Positions 42,239 to 51,199 of a DNA stretch of 60,249 nucleotides are shown here, one piece after another. Numbering within the stretch: the stretch's first letter is position 1; each line of letters starts with the position of its first letter. The translations under genes were made by a program, and so were the position numbers. Below the pieces are notes generated by a model that did not search any database, had not been told where the DNA came from, and saw nothing but the letters and a program-made list of their open reading frames with translations. The DNA is taken from positions 1 to 60,249 of the forward strand of contig JAZOMZ010000015.1 in the NCBI GenBank assembly GCA_045654205.1, in the 5' to 3' direction. Source of the stretch: Enterocola sp045654205. Lineage in GTDB: Bacteria; Bacteroidota; Bacteroidia; Bacteroidales; Paludibacteraceae.

Positions 42239-43807
42239 ATGAAAATTTTATTATTGGCAGACGAAGCCATTGCACAAGGAGCATTAGACGGAGGACTTTC
42301 TGCAGTGTACGCATACCCTGGTACACCTTCAACAGAAATCACCGAATATATCCAAAAAACAAACAAAGAGATTCATAGCAGATGGTCAACAAACGAAAAA
42401 ACTGCTATGGAAGAAGCAGTTGGTATGTCATTTGTAGGAAAGAGATCTATGGTTTGTATGAAGCACGTGGGTATGAACGTGGCTGCAGACGCTTTCATGA
42501 ATATGGCAGTAACTGGCGTTAACGGCGGTATCTTAGTAGTAGCAGCAGACGACCCTTCTATGCACTCTTCTCAAAACGAACAAGACTCTCGTTACTATGG
42601 CAAATTTGCGCTTATCCCAGTGCTTGAACCATCAAACCAACAAGAGGCATACGATATGGCATACGAAGGCATGGAACTTTCAGAAAAACTAGGTCGTCCA
42701 GTAATGCTAAGAATCACCACACGTCTTGCACACTCACGCTCTAGCATCACACGCAGAGAGCCAAAACCACAAAACACTCTTAAGTTCCCAAGCATTGAAC
42801 GTCAGTTTATTCTACTGCCAGCGAATGCTAAAAAACGTTACGCAGATTTACTTGCTTCGCAAGCATTATATAAAGAAAGTTCAGAAAACTCTATATACAA
42901 CAAATATATAGATGCTGACAATAAAAAATTGGGTATTATTGCCTGCGGTATCGCATACAATTACCTAATGGAAAACTATCCTAATGGTTGCCCATACCCA
43001 GTACTTAAAATAGGTCAATACCCTCTTCCTCCAAAACAAGTTTTCAAACTTATGGAAGAATGTGAAGAGATATTAGTGCTAGAAGATGGTTACCCATTAA
43101 TCGAAGAATTGATTAAAGGTTACACCTCTAAAGGTCTAAAAATACATGGTCGTCTAGACGGCACACTAAACCGCCAAGGCGAACTAAATCCAGACCTTGT
43201 AGCAAAAGCATTAGGACTAAAAACAGAATTCGACACCACTATTCCAGAAGTGGTACAAATGCGTCCACCTGCACTATGTATGGGTTGCGGACACAGAGAT
43301 ATGTACGAAGCACTAAATGCCGTAATGGAAGAATACCCACAAGGCAAAGTATTCAGCGACATTGGTTGCTACACACTTGGAGCACTTCCTCCATTTAAAG
43401 CGATCGACTCTTGCCTAGACATGGGCGCTTCTATCACCATGGCAAAAGGTGCAGCCGATGGAGGTTTATTCCCTTCAGTAGCAGTTATCGGCGACTCTAC
43501 CTTCACCCACTCTGGTATGACAGGCCTTCTAGATGCAGTAAATGAAAACACCAACATTACTGTTGTTATTTCTGACAATGAAACTACAGCCATGACAGGC
43601 GGACAAGACTCTGCAGGCACAGGCAAACTAGAAGCTATTTGCGCAGGCTTAGGTGTAAAACCAGAACACATTAGAGTTCTAGTTCCACTTAAGAAAAACT
43701 TTGAAGAAATGAAACAAGTAATCCGTGAAGAAATCGAGTACAACGGAGTATCTGTTATCATACCACGTCGTGAATGTTTACAAACCCTTAAACGTAAAAA
43801 GAAATAA
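42239..43807 (+). CDS. iorA: Indolepyruvate:ferredoxin oxidoreductase, alpha subunit without ferredoxin domain
   Basis: This 522-residue TPP enzyme oxidatively decarboxylates aryl pyruvates from aromatic amino acids, making aryl-acetyl-CoA. Visible parts are YPGTPSTEITEYI (pyrimidine-binding start), ALCMGCGHRDMY, and the TPP-binding GDSTFTHSGMTGLLDAV. Archaeal IorA is over 600 residues and ends in a two-cluster ferredoxin domain; here the protein stops at PRRECLQTLKRKKK without CxxCxxC repeats. The electron path to ferredoxin must therefore differ or use a separate protein. iorB follows after 17 bases. Confidence 0.92.
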   Translation: MKILLLADEAIAQGALDGGLSAVYAYPGTPSTEITEYIQKTNKEIHSRWSTNEKTAMEEAVGMSFVGKRSMVCMKHVGMNVAADAFMNMAVTGVNGGILVVAADDPSMHSSQNEQDSRYYGKFALIPVLEPSNQQEAYDMAYEGMELSEKLGRPVMLRITTRLAHSRSSITRREPKPQNTLKFPSIERQFILLPANAKKRYADLLASQALYKESSENSIYNKYIDADNKKLGIIACGIAYNYLMENYPNGCPYPVLKIGQYPLPPKQVFKLMEECEEILVLEDGYPLIEELIKGYTSKGLKIHGRLDGTLNRQGELNPDLVAKALGLKTEFDTTIPEVVQMRPPALCMGCGHRDMYEALNAVMEEYPQGKVFSDIGCYTLGALPPFKAIDSCLDMGASITMAKGAADGGLFPSVAVIGDSTFTHSGMTGLLDAVNENTNITVVISDNETTAMTGGQDSAGTGKLEAICAGLGVKPEHIRVLVPLKKNFEEMKQVIREEIEYNGVSVIIPRRECLQTLKRKKK

Positions 43808-43824
43808 AATAACTAAGACTGAAT

Positions 43825-44388
43825 ATGAATACAAATATTATATTATCAGGCGTAGGCGGTCAAGGTATTTTATCTATCGCAGCAGTTATAGGTAAAGCCG
43901 CATTAAACAATGATTTATACATCAAACAATCAGAAGTTCACGGCATGAGCCAACGTGGAGGCGACGTTCAGTCAAACCTACGCATTAGCGACTCTCCTAT
44001 TCACTCAGACCTTATTCCGCTTAAAGGAGCAGACCTAATTCTATCTCTTGAGCCAATGGAAGCACTTAGATACCTTCCATACCTTAAAGAAGATGGTTGG
44101 ATTGTAACTAGTAGTGTGAATTTCGTTAATATTCCAAACTATCCAGACGCAGAGGAAATTCTTAACGAAATCAAAAAACATAAAAACCACGTTCTTATAG
44201 ATGTGGATGCCCTAGCAAAACAAGCAGGTTCACTACGTACTGCCAATATGGTATTACTTGGTGCAGCTCTACCATACCTAGGACTTCCAGCAGAATACAT
44301 AGAACAAGGTATCAAAGACCTTTTCGCATCAAAAGGCGAAGAAATTATCAATTTAAATCTAAAAGCATTGAATATAGTAAATAAATAA
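43825..44388 (+). CDS. iorB: Indolepyruvate:ferredoxin oxidoreductase, beta subunit
   Basis: This 187-residue gamma-type domain of 2-oxoacid:ferredoxin oxidoreductases contains GVGGQGILSIAAVIG at 8-22 and VHGMSQRGGDVQSNLRI, the typical motifs. It binds CoA and completes the IorA active complex in the cytoplasm. The next gene begins 12 bases after its stop. Confidence 0.93.
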   Translation: MNTNIILSGVGGQGILSIAAVIGKAALNNDLYIKQSEVHGMSQRGGDVQSNLRISDSPIHSDLIPLKGADLILSLEPMEALRYLPYLKEDGWIVTSSVNFVNIPNYPDAEEILNEIKKHKNHVLIDVDALAKQAGSLRTANMVLLGAALPYLGLPAEYIEQGIKDLFASKGEEIINLNLKALNIVNK

Positions 44389-44400
44389 AACCCCAATATC

Positions 44401-44823
44401 ATGTTAGAAAAAATTTTAGCAATCTCAGGAAAACCAGGTTTATTCAAATTAATCTCTGGTAGCAAAAGAATGGTAGTAGTAGAATCATTATTAGACGGCA
44501 AACGCACACCAGCCTACACTACAGACCGAGTTATTTCACTTTCAGACATCGCCATGTACACAGAAGAAACTGAAGTTCCTTTAAACGAAGTGTTCATGAA
44601 TATCCAAAAAATTTATGGCGAAAATCCTATCGAAGTAGATTACAAAAAGGCTTCTGAAGCAGAATTACACGATTTCATGGCAAAAGCCCTTCCAGAATAC
44701 GATAGAGAACGCGTTCACAATAGTGATATCAAAAAATTAATTCAATGGTATAATCTATTGTTAAAGAATGGCTTAACCGATTTCTCTCTAGAAAGCGAAG
44801 AAAAAAGTGAAGAAAATGCGTAA
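44401..44823 (+). CDS. DUF5606 family protein
   Basis: This 140-residue protein is specific to Bacteroidota. It starts LEKILAISGKPGLFKLIS, has a small beta domain to about residue 55, then a helical part (VFMNIQKIYGENPIEVDY; LPEYDRERVHNSDIKKLIQWYNLL) and an acidic tail. The function is unknown; the DDxxHNSDIKKLxxWY-like segment is the most conserved part. It ends the dnaB-iorAB run; the tRNA promoter follows within 20 bases. Confidence 0.85.
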   Translation: MLEKILAISGKPGLFKLISGSKRMVVVESLLDGKRTPAYTTDRVISLSDIAMYTEETEVPLNEVFMNIQKIYGENPIEVDYKKASEAELHDFMAKALPEYDRERVHNSDIKKLIQWYNLLLKNGLTDFSLESEEKSEENA

Positions 44824-44839
44824 TTTTTCCCTCTAAAAA

Positions 44840-44871
44840 TTTGCAGGATTAAAAAAAACGTCATATCTTTG
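44840..44871 (+). promoter_or_regulatory. Promoter of tRNA-Asn
   Basis: TTTG at 44840-44843, 20 bp, TATCTTTG at 44864-44871: a consensus promoter ending 23 bp before the tRNA. Confidence 0.85.
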
Positions 44872-44894
44872 CATCGCAATTGAGAAACAAACAC

Positions 44895-44968
44895 TCTTCC
44901 TTAGCTCAGTCGGTTAGAGCATCTGACTGTTAATCAGAGGGTCCTTGGTTCAAGTCCAAGAGGAAGAG
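44895..44968 (+). tRNA. tRNA-Asn (GTT)
   Basis: The 74 bases fold fully: acceptor TCTTCCT/AGGAAGA, D arm with AGCTCAGTCGGTTAGAGC, anticodon loop CTGTTAA (anticodon GTT) on the stem TCTGA/TCAGA, and T arm CTTGG-TTCAAGT-CCAAG. CCA is not encoded (GCA follows). Confidence 0.97.
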
Positions 44969-44973
44969 CAAAG

Positions 44974-44999
44974 AAACCTTCAGCAAACGCTGAAGGTTT
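44974..44999 (+). terminator. Terminator of tRNA-Asn
   Basis: AAACCTTCAGC pairs with GCTGAAGGTTT around AAAC, followed by TTCTTTTT. Confidence 0.92.
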
Positions 45000-45037
45000 T
45001 TCTTTTTATATCTACACGCAAATAATCACCTCTAAAC

Positions 45038-45068
45038 TTTGTTTTCTAACTTTTTATTTTTAACTTTG
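45038..45068 (+). promoter_or_regulatory. Promoter of the rfbACD operon
   Basis: TTTG at 45038-45041, 19 bp, TAACTTTG at 45061-45068; rfbA starts at 45100. Confidence 0.8.
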
Positions 45069-45099
45069 TGAATTAATTTAACACAAAAACTGCAATTTT

Positions 45100-45978
45100 A
45101 TGAAAGGTATTGTTTTAGCAGGTGGTTCAGGCACACGCCTTTACCCTATCACCAAGAGTATTTCTAAACAAATCATTCCAGTTTACGACAAACCAATGAT
45201 TTATTACCCTGTTTCTATTCTACTTCTAGCAGGAATCAAAGAAATACTTATCATCTCTACTCCACAAGATATTCACCTTTACGAAAACTTATTAGGCGAT
45301 GGTTCACAACTAGGTGTACACTTTGAATACGCTATCCAACCTTCTCCAGACGGTCTTGCTCAAGCATTCCTTATTGGCGAAGAATTTATTGGCAACGACA
45401 GCGTAGCTATGGTACTTGGCGACAACATCTTCTACGGCTATACCCTTTCAACTATGCTTAAAGAAGCTGCTAGCCTAAAAGAAGGCGCAACAGTATTCGG
45501 TTACTACGTAAACGACCCAGAACGTTACGGTGTGGCAGAATTCGACGAAAATGGTAAAGTTCTTTCTCTTGAAGAAAAACCACTTAAACCAAAATCTAAT
45601 TATGCAGTTACAGGTCTTTATTTCTATGGCAACGACGTTGTAGAAAAAGCAAAATCACTTAAACCATCAGCACGTGGCGAACTAGAAATCACAGACCTTA
45701 ACAAACTTTACCTTGCAGAAGGCAAATTAAATGTTAAACAACTTGGTCGCGGCGTGGCATGGTTAGATACAGGTACACACGATAGCCTTCTAGAAGCATC
45801 AAACTTCATTGCTACTATCCAAGGACGTCAAGGACTTCAAGTAGCATGTCTTGAAGAAATAGTTTACAAATATGGTTATATCACTCGCGAGCAACTATTA
45901 GCCCTAGCAGAACCACTAAAGAAAAACTATTACGGACAATACCTAATCAAAATTGCAGACGAACCTTTTATATATTAA
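45100..45978 (+). CDS. rfbA: Glucose-1-phosphate thymidylyltransferase
   Basis: This 292-residue enzyme makes dTDP-glucose from dTTP and glucose-1-phosphate, the first step to dTDP-L-rhamnose. The nucleotide-binding GGSGTRLYPITKSISKQ is at 8-24, metal site VLGDNIFYG near 110 and EEKPLKPKS near 160. It is the full bacterial length. The operon continues with rfbC (ATG two bases after this stop) and rfbD, but no rfbB gene is present. Confidence 0.96.
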   Translation: MKGIVLAGGSGTRLYPITKSISKQIIPVYDKPMIYYPVSILLLAGIKEILIISTPQDIHLYENLLGDGSQLGVHFEYAIQPSPDGLAQAFLIGEEFIGNDSVAMVLGDNIFYGYTLSTMLKEAASLKEGATVFGYYVNDPERYGVAEFDENGKVLSLEEKPLKPKSNYAVTGLYFYGNDVVEKAKSLKPSARGELEITDLNKLYLAEGKLNVKQLGRGVAWLDTGTHDSLLEASNFIATIQGRQGLQVACLEEIVYKYGYITREQLLALAEPLKKNYYGQYLIKIADEPFIY

Positions 45979-45979
45979 C

Positions 45980-46528
45980 ATGGAAATAATTGAAACAGGC
46001 ATAGAAGGTTTACTTATTATTAAACCTAAAATTTTCGGAGATAGTCGCGGATATTTTTGTGAGACATACAACAAAAAACGTTATCAAGAAGCTGGCATTA
46101 CCCAAAATTTCTGCCAAGACAACCTTTCTTGTTCAACATACGGCGTAATTCGTGGTCTTCACTACCAATTACACCCAGAAAGCCAATCAAAACTTGTTTC
46201 TGTAGTAGAAGGTAAAGTTTACGACGTTGCAGTAGACCTACGCAAAGACTCTCCTACCTTTGGTAAATGGTACGGAATAATCCTAGACGCAGAAAGCAAA
46301 ACCCAATTCCTTATTCCACAAGGATTTGCACACGGTTTCTCAGTACTAAGCGAAAGAGCAGTCTTCACTTACAAATGTGACAACCTTTACAACCCCTCAC
46401 TAGAAGGTGGCATTCGTTTAGATGACCCAGATTTAAACATCGATTGGATGATACCAGAAGAAAAACGTATTATCTCAGAAAAAGATACAAAACATCCATT
46501 TTTTAAAGACGTTATAACTAACTTCTAA
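45980..46528 (+). CDS. rfbC: dTDP-4-dehydrorhamnose 3,5-epimerase
   Basis: This epimerase has 182 residues from the ATG at 45980 (MEIIETGIEGLLIIKPKIFG); an earlier in-frame ATG at 45953 lies inside rfbA. It is a cupin with catalytic His in GLHYQLHP (residue about 62) and Tyr in FTYKCDN, and the usual substrate motif QGFAHGF. It epimerises C3 and C5 of the 4-keto-6-deoxy sugar, the third step to dTDP-L-rhamnose. rfbD starts three bases after its stop. Confidence 0.95.
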   Translation: MEIIETGIEGLLIIKPKIFGDSRGYFCETYNKKRYQEAGITQNFCQDNLSCSTYGVIRGLHYQLHPESQSKLVSVVEGKVYDVAVDLRKDSPTFGKWYGIILDAESKTQFLIPQGFAHGFSVLSERAVFTYKCDNLYNPSLEGGIRLDDPDLNIDWMIPEEKRIISEKDTKHPFFKDVITNF

Positions 46529-46531
46529 ATT

Positions 46532-47410
46532 ATGAAAAATATTCTTGTTACAGGAGCCTACGGCCAATTAGGAAACGAAGTTCGTATTCTATCTGCAAAC
46601 TATCCAGAATACAATTTCATGTTTACCGACGTAGATAGCCTAGACATTACAGATAAAAACGAATTAATAGACTTTGTTACAGGCAACGACATTCGTTATA
46701 TCATAAACTGCGCAGCATATACAGCAGTAGACAAAGCAGAAGACGACTCAGAACTATGCGAAAAGATAAATGCTACTGCAGTAAAAAACCTTGGCCTAGC
46801 AGCCGCTGAAGCAGGAGCAGGAATTATTCACGTATCTACAGACTACGTTTTCGATGGTACATCATGCCGTCCATATTCAGAAGAGATGCCAACCAAACCA
46901 TGTTCAGTATATGGCAAAACCAAACTTAAAGGAGAAAAAAATCTTCTTAAAATTTGTCCAAATGCTATTGTTATCCGCACAGCATGGCTTTATTCACCAT
47001 TTGGCAACAACTTCGTTAAAACAATGATTAAATTAGGTTCAGAAAGAGAATCGCTAAACGTTATCTTCGACCAAGTAGGCACTCCTACATACGCCCTAGA
47101 TTTAGCTGACGCTATTCTTAAAGCAATGGACCAAACAATAGATACAGAACACGACAAAGGCGGAGTTTATCACTTCAGCAACGAAGGTGTTTGTAGCTGG
47201 TACGATTTCACAATCAAAATTCACGAAATTGCAGGCATCAACACTTGCAAAGTAAACCCTATAGAAACAAAAGACTACCCTACCAAGGCAGCTCGTCCAC
47301 ACTATAGTGTTTTAAACAAAACAAAAATTAAACAAACATTTAATATTACCATTCCTCACTGGGAAGCTTCTTTAAAAGATTGCATTAAAGAACTTAGCGA
47401 GCAAGAATAA
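46532..47410 (+). CDS. rfbD: dTDP-4-dehydrorhamnose reductase
   Basis: This 292-residue short-chain reductase makes dTDP-L-rhamnose with NAD(P)H. The Rossmann motif is TGAYGQLGNEV at 6-16; the active site has STDYVFDG and the Tyr/Lys pair YGKTKLKGE. It overlaps the phoH start by one base (TAATG), placing phoH and purC in the same transcript. Confidence 0.95.
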   Translation: MKNILVTGAYGQLGNEVRILSANYPEYNFMFTDVDSLDITDKNELIDFVTGNDIRYIINCAAYTAVDKAEDDSELCEKINATAVKNLGLAAAEAGAGIIHVSTDYVFDGTSCRPYSEEMPTKPCSVYGKTKLKGEKNLLKICPNAIVIRTAWLYSPFGNNFVKTMIKLGSERESLNVIFDQVGTPTYALDLADAILKAMDQTIDTEHDKGGVYHFSNEGVCSWYDFTIKIHEIAGINTCKVNPIETKDYPTKAARPHYSVLNKTKIKQTFNITIPHWEASLKDCIKELSEQE

Positions 47411-48360
47411 TGACAGAATACACCTATATATTAAATTCTGCAGACCCTGTTGTATTTTATGGAGTAAACAATTCAAATATTCGTTTACTCAGAGTCCTAT
47501 TCCCAAAAATTAAAATCATGGCTAGAGGCAATACCATTAAAGCCACAGGCGATGAAGTTTCATTAGCAGACTTTGACGAAAAGATAGTACTTTTGGAAAA
47601 ACATGCCACAGAATTTAATGATTTAAACGAGACTGTCATCACAGATATTGTCAAAGGCAAACTAAAAGAAGAAGTAAAACCAAATAACCTTATCTTACAC
47701 GGACTAAACGGCAAACCCATCACAGCTCGCACAGCCAATCAAGAACAGCTGTTAGCAGATTTCGACAAAAATGACCTAATGTTTGCCACTGGTCCTGCAG
47801 GTTCAGGAAAGACCTATACAGCCATTGCATTGGCAGTTAGGGCACTAAAAAACAAACAAGTAAGAAAAATAATTCTTTCACGCCCAGCCGTAGAAGCAGG
47901 AGAAAAACTTGGTTTCCTACCAGGCGACATGAAAGATAAAATAGACCCATATCTTCAACCATTATATGATGCACTAGAAGATATGATACCACCATTTAAG
48001 TTGAGAGAATACCTAGAAACTCACGTTATACAGATAGCTCCTCTTGCTTTTATGCGTGGTCGTACATTAAGTGATGCAGTTATTATTTTGGACGAAGCAC
48101 AGAACACCACACCACAACAAATCAAGATGTTCCTTACTCGTCTAGGATTTAACTCAAAAATGATAGTCACTGGTGACATGACTCAGATAGACTTGCCAGC
48201 ATCACAACAATCAGGTCTTATTCATGCCATGCGAGTTTTGAAAAATGTCAAAGGAATTTCTTTTATAGAATTCAATAAAAAAGACATTATCCGTCACAAA
48301 CTAGTATCAAGGATAGTGGAGGCTTACGATGAGTTGGACAAGCGAGAGCAGAAACAATAA
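47410..48360 (+). CDS. PhoH family ATPase
   Basis: This 316-residue protein has a short N-terminal KH-like part and a P-loop domain with GPAGSGKTYTAIALAV near residue 128-143, Walker B VIILDEAQNTTPQQ and TGDMTQIDLP. PhoH-like proteins are ATPases, and in some bacteria RNA helicases or partners of RNases such as YbeY; phosphate regulation is known for E. coli PhoH only. It ends overlapping an unused upstream frame of purC. Confidence 0.92.
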   Translation: MTEYTYILNSADPVVFYGVNNSNIRLLRVLFPKIKIMARGNTIKATGDEVSLADFDEKIVLLEKHATEFNDLNETVITDIVKGKLKEEVKPNNLILHGLNGKPITARTANQEQLLADFDKNDLMFATGPAGSGKTYTAIALAVRALKNKQVRKIILSRPAVEAGEKLGFLPGDMKDKIDPYLQPLYDALEDMIPPFKLREYLETHVIQIAPLAFMRGRTLSDAVIILDEAQNTTPQQIKMFLTRLGFNSKMIVTGDMTQIDLPASQQSGLIHAMRVLKNVKGISFIEFNKKDIIRHKLVSRIVEAYDELDKREQKQ

Positions 48361-48373
48361 ACAACCAAAACAT

Positions 48374-49315
48374 ATGAACGCATTAACATCTACAAACTTT
48401 AATTTTAAAGGACAAACAAACGTTTACCACGGCAAAGTTCGTGACGTTTACAGCATCGGCAACGATATTTTAGTAATGATTGCAACAGACCGCATCTCTG
48501 CATTCGACGTTGTATTACCAGAAGGCATTCCTTACAAAGGACAAATGCTTAACCAAATTGCAGCTAAATTCCTAGACGCAACAGCAGACATCGTTCCAAA
48601 CTGGAAACTTGCAACACCAGACGAAATGGTTACTATCGGTCGTCGTTGCGAAGGTTATCCTGTAGAAATGATCGTACGTGGTTATCTTTGCGGTAGCGCA
48701 TGGAGAGCATATAAAAATGGTGTAAGAGAAATTTGCGGTGTAAAAATTCCAGACGGAATGCGCGAAAATCAAAAATTTGAAACACCAATCATCACTCCTA
48801 CCACAAAAGCAGAAATTGGCAAACACGACGAAGACATTTCTAAAGAAGAAATTATCGCACAAGGTTTAGTTTCAAAAGAAGAATACGAACAACTAGAAAA
48901 ATACACTCTAGCACTTTTCCAACGCGGTTCTGAAATTGCAGCTAAACGTGGTCTTATCCTAGTAGACACCAAATACGAATTTGGTAAATACAACGGTGAA
49001 ATCTACCTAATGGACGAAATCCACACTCCAGACTCTTCACGTTATTTCTACGCAGAAGGTTACGAAGAACGTTTTGAAAAAGGCGAAGCTCAAAAACAAC
49101 TTTCAAAAGAATTTGTTCGTGAATGGTTAATGGAAAATGGTTTCCAAGGAAAAGAAGGACAACAAGTTCCAGAAATGACTCCAGAAATCGTAGAAGGTAT
49201 CACAAATCGTTATATCGAATTATACGAAAACATCACTGGCGAAAAATTTGAAAAAGCAAACACAGATAACATTGCAAGTAGAATAGAGAAAAATATCTCA
49301 GACTACTTAAAATAA
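48374..49315 (+). CDS. purC: Phosphoribosylaminoimidazole-succinocarboxamide synthase
   Basis: This synthase has 313 residues from the ATG at 48374, 13 bases after phoH. It joins aspartate to CAIR with ATP in purine synthesis. Motifs are VYHGKVRDVYSIG, RISAFDVVLPEGIPYKG, VRGYLCGSAWRAY and the metal-binding LVDTKYEFG with MDEIHTPDSSRY. It is of the longer type (about 300 residues), not the 240-residue E. coli type. Its codon usage is that of a well-expressed gene. A strong terminator follows. Confidence 0.95.
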   Translation: MNALTSTNFNFKGQTNVYHGKVRDVYSIGNDILVMIATDRISAFDVVLPEGIPYKGQMLNQIAAKFLDATADIVPNWKLATPDEMVTIGRRCEGYPVEMIVRGYLCGSAWRAYKNGVREICGVKIPDGMRENQKFETPIITPTTKAEIGKHDEDISKEEIIAQGLVSKEEYEQLEKYTLALFQRGSEIAAKRGLILVDTKYEFGKYNGEIYLMDEIHTPDSSRYFYAEGYEERFEKGEAQKQLSKEFVREWLMENGFQGKEGQQVPEMTPEIVEGITNRYIELYENITGEKFEKANTDNIASRIEKNISDYLK

Positions 49316-49337
49316 TACTCTGTTGAATTTCAAGATT

Positions 49338-49361
49338 AAAAAGCGACATTTGTCGCTTTTT
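49338..49361 (+). terminator. Terminator after purC
   Basis: AAAAAGCGACA pairs with TGTCGCTTTTT with a TT loop, followed by more T. It closes the rfb-phoH-purC unit before the atp operon. Confidence 0.9.
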
Positions 49362-49417
49362 TTATTATTAACCAAAAATTTCATTAAAATTAAGACCCTT
49401 TATAGAAAAATAATTAG

Positions 49418-49425
49418 TAACTTTG
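49418..49425 (+). promoter_or_regulatory. -7 box of the atp operon
   Basis: TAACTTTG lies 20 bp before the atpD ATG. There is no clear TTTG about 20 bp upstream of it. Confidence 0.55.
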
Positions 49426-49445
49426 GGTGTTTTTAATTAAAAGTT

Positions 49446-50957
49446 ATGACTAAAATAATTGGTTCTATCACACAAGTCATTGGACCTGTGGTCGATGTTT
49501 ACTTTGAGGATGGAGGAGAAAATCTTCCAAAAATACACGACGCATTAGAGATTACACGTCCTAATGGCCAAAAATTAATCATTGAGTGTCAACAACATAC
49601 AGGTGAAAACACTATTCGTGCCATCGCTATGGATTCTACAGATGGTCTAGTTCGTGGTATGAAAGTAACTCCAAAAGGCACACCTATTTCAGTGCCTATT
49701 GGTGACCAAATCAAAGGTCGTCTTCTAAACGTAACTGGCGATGCTATCGACGGTATGGAAGCCCTATCTCGTGCAGAAGAATACCCTATTCACCGTATGC
49801 CTCCAAAATACGAAGAACTTGCTACTTCAAAAGAAATTCTTTACACAGGTATTAAAGTTATCGACCTTTTAGCACCATATCTTAAAGGTGGTAAAATTGG
49901 TCTATTCGGTGGTGCAGGTGTAGGTAAAACCGTGTTAATCATGGAGCTTATCAACAATATTGCAAAAGGATACAATGGTTATTCTGTGTTTGCAGGTGTT
50001 GGTGAACGTACCCGTGAAGGTAACGACTTACTTCGTGAAATGCTAGAAGCAGGCGTTATCAACTACGGCGAAGAATTTAAAGAAAGCATGGAAAAAGGTG
50101 ACTGGGACCTTTCTAAAGTAGATAAGGAAGCTCTAAGCAAATCTCAAGCTACACTTGTATTCGGTCAAATGAACGAACCTCCAGGTGCACGTGCTTCTGT
50201 GGCTCTTTCTGGTCTTACCGTGGCAGAATCATTCCGCGACAACAACAAAAACGAAGGTGCAGGTAATGACATCCTTCTTTTCATCGACAATATTTTCCGT
50301 TTCACCCAAGCAGGTTCAGAAGTATCAGCGCTACTTGGTCGTATGCCATCAGCCGTTGGTTATCAACCTACCCTAGCTTCAGAAATGGGTCTAATGCAAG
50401 AACGTATTACATCTACAAAAAATGGTTCAATCACCTCTGTACAAGCAATCTACGTTCCAGCCGATGACTTAACAGACCCAGCTCCAGCTACCACATTCAG
50501 CCACTTAGACGCCACAACAGTATTGAACCGTAAAATCGCTGAGCTTGGTATTTATCCAGCTGTAGACCCACTAGACTCTACATCACGCATTCTAGATCCT
50601 AACGTTGTAGGAGAAAAACACTACAACACTGCAATGCGAGTTGTTGAGCTTCTTCAAAGATACCAATCACTTCAAGACATTATTGCTATTCTTGGTATGG
50701 AAGAACTTTCAGACTCAGATAAACTTGTTGTACACCGTGCACGTCGTGTTCAACGTTTCTTATCACAACCATTCCATGTAGCAGAACAGTTTACAGGTCT
50801 TAAAGGTGTATTAGTTCCTATTGAAGAAACCATCCGTGGCTTCAATATGATTATGGATGGCGAATGTGACCAATATCCAGAAGCAGCATTCAACTTAGTT
50901 GGTACTATAGATGATGCAATTGCTAAAGGTGAACAATTATTAAAAGAAAGTAATTAA
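49446..50957 (+). CDS. atpD: F-type ATP synthase subunit beta
   Basis: This 503-residue catalytic subunit of F1 has the P-loop GGAGVGKTVLIMEL near 156-169, catalytic Glu in GERTREGNDL and the Walker B region ILLFIDNIFRFTQAGSE. The LGRMPSAVGYQPTLASEMG signature is complete. It carries a C-terminal extension relative to E. coli. It is first in the operon, followed after two bases by atpC. The order beta, epsilon, I, a, c, b, delta, alpha, gamma is typical of Bacteroidota. Confidence 0.97.
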   Translation: MTKIIGSITQVIGPVVDVYFEDGGENLPKIHDALEITRPNGQKLIIECQQHTGENTIRAIAMDSTDGLVRGMKVTPKGTPISVPIGDQIKGRLLNVTGDAIDGMEALSRAEEYPIHRMPPKYEELATSKEILYTGIKVIDLLAPYLKGGKIGLFGGAGVGKTVLIMELINNIAKGYNGYSVFAGVGERTREGNDLLREMLEAGVINYGEEFKESMEKGDWDLSKVDKEALSKSQATLVFGQMNEPPGARASVALSGLTVAESFRDNNKNEGAGNDILLFIDNIFRFTQAGSEVSALLGRMPSAVGYQPTLASEMGLMQERITSTKNGSITSVQAIYVPADDLTDPAPATTFSHLDATTVLNRKIAELGIYPAVDPLDSTSRILDPNVVGEKHYNTAMRVVELLQRYQSLQDIIAILGMEELSDSDKLVVHRARRVQRFLSQPFHVAEQFTGLKGVLVPIEETIRGFNMIMDGECDQYPEAAFNLVGTIDDAIAKGEQLLKESN

Positions 50958-50959
50958 TA

Positions 50960-51199
50960 ATGAACGTTTCTATCCTTTCACCGCTTAAAAGTCTGTTCCA
51001 AGGAACTGCTACATCAGTAAATCTTCCTGGAAAAGTAGGTGCATTTACTATTTTAGAAAACCACGCCCCTATCGTTTCCACATTAGACAAAGGTGTAATC
51101 ACCGTTACTAACAACGAGGAAGTTTCTGAAATAGAAATAGTTAGCGGGTTTATAGAAGTTCACGATAACGAAATAACCATTTGCGTAGAGCAAAAATGA
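50960..51199 (+). CDS. atpC: F-type ATP synthase subunit epsilon (short form)
   Basis: This 79-residue protein corresponds only to the N-terminal beta sandwich of epsilon (VSILSPLKSLFQGTATSVNLPGKVGAFTIL, ending VEVHDNEITI-type strands). The C-terminal two-helix domain that inhibits ATP hydrolysis in E. coli and Bacillus is absent; no frameshift is seen. Short epsilons are usual in Bacteroidota. Its stop overlaps the next ATG (ATGA at 51196-51199). Confidence 0.92.
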   Translation: MNVSILSPLKSLFQGTATSVNLPGKVGAFTILENHAPIVSTLDKGVITVTNNEEVSEIEIVSGFIEVHDNEITICVEQK

